Source of the DNA: Clostridia bacterium
GTDB lineage: Bacteria; Bacillota_E; SLMV01; PUMD01
DNA length: 11,567 bases
Assembly: GCA_003563755.1 (NCBI GenBank)
Contig: PWUB01000071.1
Coordinates: forward strand, 1-11,567
Direction: 5' to 3'
Shown: piece by piece, positions 1 through 6,429 of the stretch
Position numbering within the stretch: the first letter of the stretch is position 1
How the letters are laid out: the number at the start of each line of letters is the position of its first letter
The notes under the pieces: model-generated
Told to the model about the DNA's origin: nothing
The model's input: only the letters and a program-made list of their open reading frames with translations
Databases searched by the model: none
Translations under genes and position numbers: made by a program

Positions 1-182
1 GAGGATAAACCGTGATAAGGCATATCCCAAACCACCACCCGATAGCGGTCCTTTAAAGCCTCCACCTGAGTTTTAAAAGTTTCATGGTCAATGCTTACCC
101 CATGGGAAAAAAATAACCCTGCTCCGCTCTCCGGGCCGTATGCTTCGTAATAGACTTTTCCAAGATTATTTTCATAATACAT
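1..182 (-). CDS. Alpha/beta hydrolase fold protein, N-terminal part (runs off left edge)
   Basis: Sixty codons are visible, starting MYYENNLGKVYYEAYGPESG. The start is ATG at 182 with a GGGAGG ribosome binding site ending about 8 bases upstream. Residues 23-27 (LFFSH) and the following Gly form a beta strand and HG oxyanion element. Residues 48-60 (VVVWDMPYHGLS) match the strand and D-x-P-x-H-G-x-S turn that precede the nucleophile elbow in alpha/beta hydrolases. The catalytic Ser, acid and His lie beyond the window, so the substrate cannot be told. Such proteins are usually cytosolic esterases, lipases or peptidases. The segment is AT-richer than the rest of the window and uses codons such as AAT, TTT and TTA freely, which suggests a different origin from the genes to its right. 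The family call is fairly secure; the function is unknown. Confidence 0.8.
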   Translation of the reverse strand, partial: MYYENNLGKVYYEAYGPESGAGLFFSHGVSIDHETFKTQVEALKDRYRVVVWDMPYHGLS

Positions 183-187
183 TTTGT

Positions 188-238
188 TTACCTCCCAATT
201 ATTTCTTTATATTTCTTGTAATCGAGTTTATCACCCAT
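188..238 (-). CDS. Possible 16-residue leader ORF before the hydrolase
   Basis: An ATG at 238 follows a GGGAGG sequence (247-252 on the complementary strand) and opens a short frame, MGDKLDYKKYKEIIGR, ending with TAA at 188-190. The GGGAGG that serves the downstream hydrolase overlaps the last codons, and only 5 bases separate the stop from the hydrolase ATG, so translation could be coupled. The KLDYKK stretch faintly recalls the N-terminus of GyrI-like ligand-binding proteins, so it could equally be a truncated gene start. A frame this short with a ribosome binding site may still be chance. Confidence 0.3.
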   Translation of the reverse strand: MGDKLDYKKYKEIIGR

Positions 239-252
239 CCTTCAGACCTCCC

Positions 253-660
253 ACATGTAAGAATCGCTGAACACAATACAGGATGTTTCTTCATGTTCTA
301 TGTGTATCCTTCTTCTGCAAACATCAAATAATCTTAGGAGCAAAGTAACAGCTACCCTTCCCCTGCCACGTCCCCTCTTTCAACCAACACCTATCTCCTG
401 TATACCATAGCCGAGATCTAGCCCCGGATGGGGGTGGTTCAGCACGCAGTAATATAACGTCCGTGATTACTGCTCTTATTTTGCCAAGTAATCGTTCACC
501 CCGCTCCGCTCCGCACCGCAATGCCCATTGACACAAGGTGTAAAATCGTGGTCACCAGGGTTATCAGCCATAAATCCCGATCCAAACCGAACAGAGCATG
601 ACCCATTAGCAGGCGCAGAGGAGGTGAATAACAGAGAATGATGAGCTTCACGGCAGGGTG
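253..660. other. Gene-poor junction region
   Basis: No frame here has a good ribosome binding site together with a recognisable protein. Base composition rises from AT-rich (left of about 330) to the GC-rich style of the rest of the window, with homopurine/homopyrimidine patches around 355-385 and 490-520. No tRNA cloverleaf and no T-tailed terminator were seen. The stretch most likely contains the promoter of the leftward hydrolase near its left end and otherwise degraded DNA next to the insertion-sequence-like end at 664-711. Confidence 0.4.
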
Positions 661-663
661 GGA

Positions 664-711
664 AACCGGCCAAAACCGGTAATTTTCAACCGGCGATTTC
701 CGGTACTTTGG
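664..711. repeat. Two 24-bp imperfect tandem repeats, like an IS21-family end
   Basis: Positions 664-687 and 688-711 align at 17 of 24 positions. Both units start AACCGGC and carry CCGGTA at the same offset, so CCGG occurs at 666, 676, 690 and 700. Flanking text (GTGGGAAACC to the left, CTTTGGGAACGAC to the right) completes a pattern of CCGG-rich repeats separated by AT tracts. IS21-family elements carry multiple terminal repeats with this look. No istA or istB reading frame remains nearby, so if this is an IS21 end it is a solo remnant. The repeat is certain; the family assignment rests on recall of the pattern. Confidence 0.4.
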
Positions 712-864
712 GAACGACGCGATCTGCCTGCTGCCGGAGGCTTCGCCTCGGTCGCCTCCATAGTCGGGGCATCGTCCCGACCAGCTTTGCAGGCCGGGAG
801 GAAAGGTCCCATCGTAAGGATCTCTTCGTCCACAGACTCATCTACCTGGACAGTACAGAAGTCG
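712..864. other. 3' flank of the padR/DUF2812 operon, no gene seen
   Basis: No convincing coding frame. Two small hairpins follow the operon in its direction of transcription: GTCGGG (763-768) with CCCGAC (776-781), and GAGGC/GCCTC around the loop at 742-744. Neither is followed by a T tract, so an intrinsic terminator is possible but not demonstrated. Confidence 0.3.
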
Positions 865-1446
865 CTATAGAGGATCCCTGGTGTTGTGGATCTTCCGGAG
901 GACCTGCAATGATGCATAGCCCGACAAGACCGCGAGTGGCATCGTGATCACTGCCACGACGACCCGAATCGTCAGCAACAGATCGTGCATCCTCGGAAGC
1001 ACCCTGGGCGTGTTGAGAATGAAGGCCAGGAGCAATAAGGTAAGGATGGCTGTCCATGACAGGATCCTCCAGTATTTCTGTACTCGTGACCGGGTGTCCG
1101 TGTAGATTTCTCTTGTCTCACCCGGAGGTACCTCTTCCATCGTTCGAAAGTATTCCCAGCCGTTGATCAAACGGTCCACGTGGACCCATCCTGCATCCTG
1201 GAACACACCCAGATACTCCTCACGATCCGGAGTTCCCCCTGGGTAGTCAAGTCGATACTGGTAGTTCGTTGGTACACCCCGCTCGAAGTAATACCTGCAG
1301 TGCAGGATGCCCGCGCCCACCGCCCGGAGGTGCCAGCCCTGCTGGGACATTTCGCTGAGCCAAGCCTCCTCCGCTTCATCCTGCCACTCCAGGAATACCC
1401 TGCGAACCATCCGAATTGCTGATGTGCACTGATCATCTACCTGCAT
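865..1446 (-). CDS. DUF2812 membrane protein, partner of PadR regulator
   Basis: The 193-residue protein begins at ATG 1446, preceded by GGGAGGGAGG about 8 bases upstream, inside the end of the padR-like gene; the two genes are only 4 bases apart and must be cotranscribed. An upstream extension of the frame exists but overlaps padR and lacks a ribosome binding site. Residues about 13-105 form the DUF2812 domain: note EEAWLSEMSQQGWHL (26-40), the aromatic strand RYYFERG (51-57), and YLGVFQDAGW (78-87). Two hydrophobic helices follow (about 129-146 and 157-183) with a basic C-terminal tail. In Bacillota, DUF2812 proteins are commonly encoded directly after a PadR regulator; their biochemical role is not established. 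The soluble domain would face the cytoplasm if the N-terminus stays inside. It is probably regulated with padR by the palindromes at 1820-1868. Confidence 0.85.
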   Translation of the reverse strand: MQVDDQCTSAIRMVRRVFLEWQDEAEEAWLSEMSQQGWHLRAVGAGILHCRYYFERGVPTNYQYRLDYPGGTPDREEYLGVFQDAGWVHVDRLINGWEYFRTMEEVPPGETREIYTDTRSRVQKYWRILSWTAILTLLLLAFILNTPRVLPRMHDLLLTIRVVVAVITMPLAVLSGYASLQVLRKIHNTRDPL

Positions 1447-1450
1447 CCAC

Positions 1451-1798
1451 CTATCCTCCCTCCCCTGGCTTCCCTCGTGGATGAACCACCGCCATCCCGC
1501 TATCCACGAGACGTTGGAGACGCGAAAGCTCCAACTCCAGGACCCTTCGTCCCTTCCCTGCCAACCGATAGATCTTCCGCCTACCATCCCGGCATACCAG
1601 GTTGATCAACCCCTCCCGTTCCAACGTGCTCAGAGCACCGTAGAGGGTTCCGGGGCCGAGACTCACCGCGCCGTTGCTGCGCCTTTCCGCATCCTGCATG
1701 ATTCCGTATCCATGGAGTGGCTCCACCAAGGCGAGCATGATGTAGTACGTGGACTCCGTCATCGGGAGGTATTTCTGGATCAGTTTCCTGTCACCCAC
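1451..1798 (-). CDS. PadR family transcriptional regulator
   Basis: A 115-residue winged-helix regulator. The chosen start is GTG at 1798, with GGGAG about 6-7 bases upstream; an in-frame ATG 12 codons later (MTESTYYIM) is the alternative. Residues 13-36 (MTESTYYIMLALVEPLHGYGIMQD) are the classic first helix and HGY turn of PadR proteins. Residues 48-65 (LGPGTLYGALSTLEREGL) are the recognition-helix signature, and 70-80 (RDGRRKIYRLA) form the wing. A short C-terminal helix (85-100) would dimerise, as in the small PadR subgroup. PadR proteins usually repress their own operon and are released by a ligand or stress signal. The concentric palindrome overlapping the promoter fits autorepression. 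The downstream DUF2812 gene is the obvious target. Confidence 0.93.
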   Translation of the reverse strand: MGDRKLIQKYLPMTESTYYIMLALVEPLHGYGIMQDAERRSNGAVSLGPGTLYGALSTLEREGLINLVCRDGRRKIYRLAGKGRRVLELELSRLQRLVDSGMAVVHPRGKPGEGG

Positions 1799-1819
1799 GG
1801 TGGACTCCCATCACAACGC

Positions 1820-1868
1820 TATACCGGCAGCCGTTATAACGCCACGCGTTATATTGCCTACCGGTATA
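1820..1868. promoter_or_regulatory. Concentric double palindrome, likely PadR operator
   Basis: Two perfect 8-bp inverted repeats share one centre at base 1844. The inner arms are TATAACGC (1835-1842) and GCGTTATA (1846-1853) around a 3-base spacer; the outer arms are TATACCGG (1820-1827) and CCGGTATA (1861-1868). The half-sites are related (TATA-A/C-CG-C/G). The element covers the region from the -10 box to about +40 of the padR promoter, a position suited to repression. That PadR itself binds here is inferred from position. Confidence 0.7.
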
Positions 1869-1895
1869 TTACACCATACCCGGCATTCCTGCCAA
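1866..1895 (-). promoter_or_regulatory. Promoter of padR-DUF2812 operon
   Basis: Reading leftward, a -35 box TTGGCA (complement of 1890-1895) and a -10 box TAATAT (complement of 1866-1871) are separated by 18 bases. The expected start near 1859 lies inside the palindrome at 1820-1868. This is a reasonable vegetative sigma-70-type match. Confidence 0.5.
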
Positions 1896-1981
1896 TCCCC
1901 AAGTGACTCCTTCCATCGCCGCCGGTGGCGATCTCGCCGAGAGGCCAGCGCACATTGGGAGGTGTTGCCGCCGGGAGCTCA

Positions 1982-2134
1982 TCGACTGGCCACGGCAGTG
2001 ACGATCCCTTCGCGGTAGGGCAGGGAAGGGCGTACAGCGGTCAGTACCTTGACCCCACGTAATGCCTGCCACGCTTCAATAAGTGATGCATATGGACTCG
2101 TCCGCGCTAGATGTTCCAGTTTCCGATCCAATCG
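1982..2134 (-). pseudogene. IS110-type transposase fragment
   Basis: Fifty-one codons between two stops read RLDRKLEHLARTSPYASLIE followed by AWQALRGVKVLTAVRPSLPYREGIVTAVASR. This resembles the hinge between the coiled-coil/linker and C-terminal transposase_20 (PF02371) domain of IS110-family transposases, where L-DRKIE-LA-SPYAP-V-ALQALRGI-LTAVTL is typical. The catalytic DEDD domain and the rest of the C-terminal domain are missing, and a stop precedes the fragment. It lies on the same strand as the flanking genes, between the end of the serine hydrolase and the padR promoter. No terminal sequence of the element was recognised. Confidence 0.6.
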
Positions 2135-2197
2135 CTACATCCACTGTGATGCCTTGAAAAGGCTAGGTTCCCGGAAGCTCTGCACCTGGTGCACCGC

Positions 2198-4177
2198 CTA
2201 CACGGAGATCACATTCCAGTACCAGAGAATCCACACCATCACCACCGTGGCAACTGCAAACAATGAGTAATGAATGCGCCCGGCAGCTCGCCAATACCCT
2301 TTGCACCAGGCGAGTACCGCGAGGATGACCACCGCCCCTCCGATGATTGCCATCGCCAACGGCACCACCAGATTGAACCACGAGCTCCATGCAGGCATCC
2401 CACCATAAACCATTGCGGGCAGACCATAAACAGGATCTGGTTCGCTTGCTATGATCGTCTCAAGTACAAAGGCGATGGTAAGAAACCCATAAGCAAGCGC
2501 CGCGCCGCTGGCCCATTTCACTGCTGTGGGGACTGCCTCTGCCTGCTCTGATTCCTGTCTCGGACGGATCCTGTGCACTGCTGCCCTGATTCCCCAGTAC
2601 AGGACGCTGCCGATGATAAGGAGCACAGCCACAACTAGCAATGAGGCGTTGAACAGACTCGTTTCGTACCATGCCGCTCTGGAGTAGCTCATGGGTCCAT
2701 CCGTCATGAGCATGGTCTTTCCAAACGGATCCGTCCCGAACACGATGGTCCGGAACTCGCCGTAAACGTCCTGTGTTCTTCCTTCTCTCAAACTCTGATA
2801 GACACCTGGCTCGATTTGCACGAACCGATTTGTCTCACCCAGGTGAGTGACCAGCAGATGGCCCTCTTCATCTGCATCAACATGGATCTGTCCTATGAGA
2901 AGGCGGAGAGGCTTGTCGGAAGTTGTAAACGAGCGCCGGTTTTGGTGGTACTCGCCTGCGAACTCGCGCGAACGCTCCAGCATGACCGCAGAGGGTGAAG
3001 ACGACGGCATCTGTGTGCCGTCCGACGGAAAGAAGCGATCCATGAAGGCCTGGAACACTTCATTATGCACGAGGTGATTCCCACCGCTGTGCGCGATGAA
3101 GACCCCTACCTCCTTTTCCGGAAGCAGATAGAGCTCCGTGTTGAAAAGCAGCGAGCCGCCGCCATGGGCGAGTATCCGTTGTCCATTGACTGTAGTCTCG
3201 ATAAAACCATACGCCACCCCATCCAGCCTTTGATGATGTGTGAACAGCTGACTCTGCATAGTCTTGGACGTTTCCTCCTGGAGAATTCTCACTCCCTCCA
3301 GCCGGCCACCCTGAAGATGCGCCAACATGAAGCGGGCCATATCTGAAGCCGTGCTGCTCATACTGCCTGCTTCATCGATGAACTCAAAGCCCCCCTCACG
3401 AAACTCTCCATCCACGTAACGATAGGCCCTGGCCGCATCGGCTGCCAGGTCCCCGGGCAGAGGCTGGCAGAACGTACTGCGCTCCATGGACAGCGGTCCG
3501 AAAATGCTCTCCTCAACATATTGCGCGAAGGGAACTCCCGACACCCGCTGCACAATGTACGCTGCCAAAATCGCTCCGTAGTTCGAGTAGGCCACCACCT
3601 CGCCAGGAGGGAATACCCGTGCGGGCAGGTGTATGCGGACCTGCTGATCAAGTGCGGTCATCTGCTCTTCCGACAGGAAAAGGAGACCCGTCACGTAGTC
3701 TTCGAACCCAGGTGTATGAGTCATGAGATGCTTGAGGGTGATCGGTTGTGGTTCAGATCGGCCTCTATCGTATTCAAGCCTGGCGGGAATCTCAAAATCA
3801 AGGTACTCGTTTACGTCTACGTTCAGGTCCAGCTTCCCCTGCTCCACTAGCTGCATCACGGCCGTCCAGGTGAACAGCTTGGATGTCGATGCCATGCGGA
3901 ACAGTGTTTCGTGAGGATCCACAGGTACTCCTCTGTCCAGATCCGCATAACCATACCCTCTTGCCAGGATCATCTCGCCACCGGCCACGACTGAGACCGC
4001 CGCGTTGGGAATGCTAAACTCCGTCATCTTCTCCTGGATCACGGTGTCAAGAAACTTCCTGGCCTCAACTGTGTTCAAGAGCGGAGCCGGACCGGCTGTC
4101 GTTCTTGGGCTTGTAACCAAGAGTATCATGATGGCTGTAACCACAATCAACGCCCATTGCATCTTTGACAATTCCAC
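2198..4177 (-). CDS. Membrane-anchored serine hydrolase (beta-lactamase/CubicO family) with C-terminal TM domain
   Basis: A 659-residue protein. The start is GTG at 4177 (VELSKMQWALIVV), six bases after a strong AAGGAGG. An N-terminal helix (about 8-22) serves as signal or anchor, followed by a beta-lactamase-type domain (about 35-385). The catalytic motifs are intact: S-T-S-K at 97-100 (SxxK), Y-S-N at 197-199, and A-H-G-G-G at 337-341 in place of the KTG box, as in class C-like esterases and D-aminopeptidases. After a linker domain (about 400-505) come four further hydrophobic helices (about 508-530, 556-577, 599-623, 637-654). The catalytic domain is therefore probably outside the membrane, acting on peptides, peptidoglycan pieces or esters; the substrate is unknown. 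It follows the tetR gene by 26 bases and is presumably controlled by it. A decayed paralogue lies at 8946-9931. A true beta-lactamase role is possible but not implied by the motifs. Confidence 0.9.
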   Translation of the reverse strand: MELSKMQWALIVVTAIMILLVTSPRTTAGPAPLLNTVEARKFLDTVIQEKMTEFSIPNAAVSVVAGGEMILARGYGYADLDRGVPVDPHETLFRMASTSKLFTWTAVMQLVEQGKLDLNVDVNEYLDFEIPARLEYDRGRSEPQPITLKHLMTHTPGFEDYVTGLLFLSEEQMTALDQQVRIHLPARVFPPGEVVAYSNYGAILAAYIVQRVSGVPFAQYVEESIFGPLSMERSTFCQPLPGDLAADAARAYRYVDGEFREGGFEFIDEAGSMSSTASDMARFMLAHLQGGRLEGVRILQEETSKTMQSQLFTHHQRLDGVAYGFIETTVNGQRILAHGGGSLLFNTELYLLPEKEVGVFIAHSGGNHLVHNEVFQAFMDRFFPSDGTQMPSSSPSAVMLERSREFAGEYHQNRRSFTTSDKPLRLLIGQIHVDADEEGHLLVTHLGETNRFVQIEPGVYQSLREGRTQDVYGEFRTIVFGTDPFGKTMLMTDGPMSYSRAAWYETSLFNASLLVVAVLLIIGSVLYWGIRAAVHRIRPRQESEQAEAVPTAVKWASGAALAYGFLTIAFVLETIIASEPDPVYGLPAMVYGGMPAWSSWFNLVVPLAMAIIGGAVVILAVLAWCKGYWRAAGRIHYSLFAVATVVMVWILWYWNVISV

Positions 4178-4203
4178 GGCTGTCCTCCTTAAGCTTGCTC
4201 GCC

Positions 4204-4791
4204 TCATTCAGGCGGTTTCTCGCTTCTCAGTATGTCCAGGATCCATTCTGCCTCAGGTATCGGGGTATCCTGATCGAGTGCGATGGCTTCGGCAATACCC
4301 TGGAGTGAGCACCAAAATGCAGTCGATAGCGCAAGTGGATTCCCCGACCGGATTTCTCCCAGTTCCTGTCCCTTTTCGATCAAAGGTACACTCTGGCTGG
4401 TGATGTCATGCTGTGCCAGTAGGTTGCCGGCCTCTTGTGAGATCTGGGCCGCATTGAAGACCGCATAGCCCATAAACACGAACATTCTGACTGCGAACTG
4501 ATTGTCCGTTATTAGCTGCAGAATGTCTCGAGCTTGCTGCTCGAATATCTCAATGGGACTGGCATCCTGCCGCGTTGCAAGAACCATCTTGCTGCAGCCA
4601 ATTTCGACCAGGGCTTCGTACAGATGCTTCTTGGAATCGAAGTAATGAAACATGAGCCCGGAACTAATGCCCGCGATCCTTGCGATTTCTCGCGTAGAGG
4701 TTCCGTAGAATCCCTTCTGGATGAACTGGTCCAGTGCGATCTGAAGTATTTGCCATCTCCGATATTCCCTCTGCTCATCTCGCCTTCTCAA
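4204..4791 (-). CDS. TetR/AcrR family regulator of the serine hydrolase operon
   Basis: A 195-residue regulator. The best start is TTG at 4791, because GGAGG lies 6 bases upstream; a GTG two codons earlier (4797) touches the GGAGG and cannot use it. The N-terminal helix-turn-helix is clear: residues 31-53 run TSTREIARIAGISSGLMFHYFDS, with the usual TetR start ILQIALDQFIQKGF before it. The rest is an all-helical ligand and dimer domain with no recognisable ligand signature. TetR proteins generally repress their own and neighbouring genes until a small molecule binds. Here an ideal palindrome (4810-4827) lies between the promoter and the gene, so autorepression is likely, and the serine hydrolase 26 bases downstream is the expected target. 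Confidence 0.92.
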   Translation of the reverse strand: MRRRDEQREYRRWQILQIALDQFIQKGFYGTSTREIARIAGISSGLMFHYFDSKKHLYEALVEIGCSKMVLATRQDASPIEIFEQQARDILQLITDNQFAVRMFVFMGYAVFNAAQISQEAGNLLAQHDITSQSVPLIEKGQELGEIRSGNPLALSTAFWCSLQGIAEAIALDQDTPIPEAEWILDILRSEKPPE

Positions 4792-4809
4792 AGGCACCCT
4801 CCCTCATTC

Positions 4810-4827
4810 ATTGAGCATGTGCTCAAT
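4810..4827. promoter_or_regulatory. Perfect palindromic operator upstream of tetR
   Basis: ATTGAGCA (4810-4817) and TGCTCAAT (4820-4827) form a perfect 8-bp inverted repeat with a 2-base spacer. It lies just downstream of the -10 box, over the expected transcription start, and 18 bases before the TTG start codon. Size and spacing are typical for a TetR-family operator. Confidence 0.8.
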
Positions 4828-4832
4828 AACTA

Positions 4833-4861
4833 CTAGTACCATACCTGTAGCTCGCCGTCAA
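4833..4861 (-). promoter_or_regulatory. Promoter of tetR-serine hydrolase operon
   Basis: Leftward -35 box TTGACG (complement of 4856-4861) and -10 box TACTAG (complement of 4833-4838) with an optimal 17-base spacer. The palindrome at 4810-4827 sits over the predicted start site. Confidence 0.65.
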
Positions 4862-4995
4862 TGACAGAGATGCGATAGTCCAAAGTGCGTTCATACCTAG
4901 TATAGACGGGTGAGCGGAGAGAGTAAGGAAATATACACCGCAGGCGGGTGGGATCTGAGCCCCCGTCTTCGAACCACTTGGAGGACTAGTTTGGG

Positions 4996-5280
4996 CTATG
5001 TTGGAGCAGCATCCTCTCCGAAGAAGTGTTGTTCCATGTGCGCCAGCGGTGCCTGGTAACCGATGGATGAATACCGCCGTTGGGTGTTGCAGTACTCCAT
5101 GTGCCCGTCCATGATGGATCTCACCTCGTCCAGTGTCTCCGCCTCCGTGATCAGAGAACCCAGCTCCGTCTTGATGCGCCCCCACATGGACTCGACCCAG
5201 GGTAGTCGTCTGTCCCGGCGAAGGCGACATGGGGAGAACCCAACATCTGACTGGGAGCCGGTGTTGTCAGCGGTCTGAGT
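4996..5280 (-). pseudogene. IS3-family transposase C-terminal fragment
   Basis: The clear part is 4996-5196: VESMWGRIKTELGSLITEAE, then TLDEVRSIMDGHMEYCNTQRRYSSIGYQAPLAHMEQHF, ending FGEDAAPT. It matches the end of IS3-type integrase domains (rve, PF00665 region), including the last catalytic glutamate in V-E-S-M-W-G-R-I-K and the Y-N-x-x-R-x-H/Y-S-S-x-G-Y motif. Upstream, a TADNTGSQ stretch may be a damaged T-D-N/H-G-S-Q motif, and the MSRPG-type motif appears only after a frame change, so the 5' part is scrambled and most of OrfB and all of OrfA are gone. It abuts the stop codon of the hydrolase pseudogene at 5330. Terminal inverted repeats were not recognised. Confidence 0.75.
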
Positions 5281-5329
5281 GCCACGGGGATCTCTCCTAC
5301 CGTTCAGCGACATAGAGATCCACCTCAAC

Positions 5330-6306
5330 TCATTGCAGTCTGCCGTCCAGCAGCTCCATCAGCACCTGGGCAAAACGATCCGGCTCCTCAAGGTGGGGGC
5401 TGTGAACAGAATGCTCAAACCACACCAGCTCCTTGTGTGGAGCGTCCACCACCTCGAAGTAGCCGACTGCCAGTTCGGACGGGGTCACGTAGTCGTGCCG
5501 GCCCAGAAGAAAGAAGATGGGGACTTGCAGACGGGAGCCTGTCTCACGAAATCTACCGTCAGGAGCTCATCCCACATATGCTCAACGGATCGAAGGTTGG
5601 CTCGCCGCAGGTTGAATATCTCGGTGAGACCGTATTCGGGAGCAAAGAGGTCGATGGCCGGCGTGTTCAGCTGCCTGTCTCCGTAGACTGTTCCTCCGTA
5701 GTGACCGAGCCACCTGTGGTGGACTGCCTGCTTGTTCCAGAAGTCATCTCCCATGGGGTAGGGCGCAGAACCTATGGACTCCCGATCCTCGATAGCTTCG
5801 AGGTTGTCCTGGGCGAGGGCAGCGTCGAGCACGAACTCGTAGGATACAGCCTCCGCGGCCGGATGTTCACCGCCTGGCCCGTGCCGACGAATGCGTGGTA
5901 GTGTTCCGGCTCCCGCCCCGCTGCGAGCACCTTCAGCACGCTCCCCCAGGGACGGCCGAGCAGGATGATCCTGTCAACGTCCAGTCGCAGCTGGAGGTAG
6001 CGGGTCAGTTCAAGAGTGTCGGCCCGCGAAATCCTCTACGACCAGGTCATCTGGCTGCGGGTCCGCCGTGCAGGTACAGGATCACCGGGCTACCGATGCG
6101 GTGCCCCCGGATGGGTGTCCACTGTTCAACGCCGCCGAGGGTGACCGACTCCAACACCTGGATGCCCGGAGGGGAATCAATCCGGAACTGGCGGGCTACC
6201 TGGTGCGTGCGCACAAGGACGTATCCCATCGTCACGCCAGCGAAACCAGGAGCACAACCAGCACCGCGATCAACGCCCGTCGTATCAGCCCCGCCCCCGG
6301 TCGCAC
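5330..6306 (-). pseudogene. Degraded membrane-anchored alpha/beta hydrolase (proline iminopeptidase-like)
   Basis: Pieces of one protein can be read in order in changing frames. An N-terminal anchor follows GTG 6306 (LIRRALIAVLVVLLVSLA, then a stop), with GGAGG about 10 bases upstream. Next come LGGVEQWTPIRGH and SPVILYLHGGP (6223-6047 region), then LELTRYLQLRLDVDRIILLG (about 6020-5955), then SIGSAPYPMGDDFWNKQAVH and YGLTEIFNLRRANLRSVEHM (5832-5530). The C-terminus reads VPIFFLLGRHDYVTP and HSPHLEEPDRFAQVL, ending with TGA at 5330-5332. The order HGGP, nucleophile elbow, GxxD and SxHxPxxE fits an alpha/beta hydrolase. At least four frame breaks exist, the stretch after HGGP is shortened, and the nucleophile elbow reads G-R-P-W-G (5943-5957) with Pro instead of Ser. 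It is therefore non-functional. It lies downstream of the tetR-ABC operon on the same strand and may once have belonged to it. Confidence 0.85.
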
Positions 6307-6373
6307 CGTGTCCACGCCTCCTCGCCGATGATAGTGCCCTGCTGATCCCCGGTGACCTCACCGCGGCCCGCAC

Positions 6374-6406
6374 CGCCCTCCCACTCAGCGAACCCGTGGG
6401 AGGGCG
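6374..6406 (-). terminator. Strong hairpin after the ABC-2 permease gene
   Basis: CGCCCTCCCAC (6374-6384) pairs perfectly with GTGGGAGGGCG (6396-6406) around an 11-base loop, 24 bases beyond the permease stop in the direction of transcription. No T tract follows, so it may protect the 3' end or assist termination and is not a textbook intrinsic terminator. Confidence 0.4.
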
Positions 6407-6429
6407 ACCGGGGGCATCCAGAGCTAATG

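Noticed and set aside
140..331. Rightward 63-codon frame in the AT-rich left part
   Set aside because: It overlaps the leftward hydrolase start and its ribosome binding site, has no ribosome binding site of its own, and shows no recognisable family.
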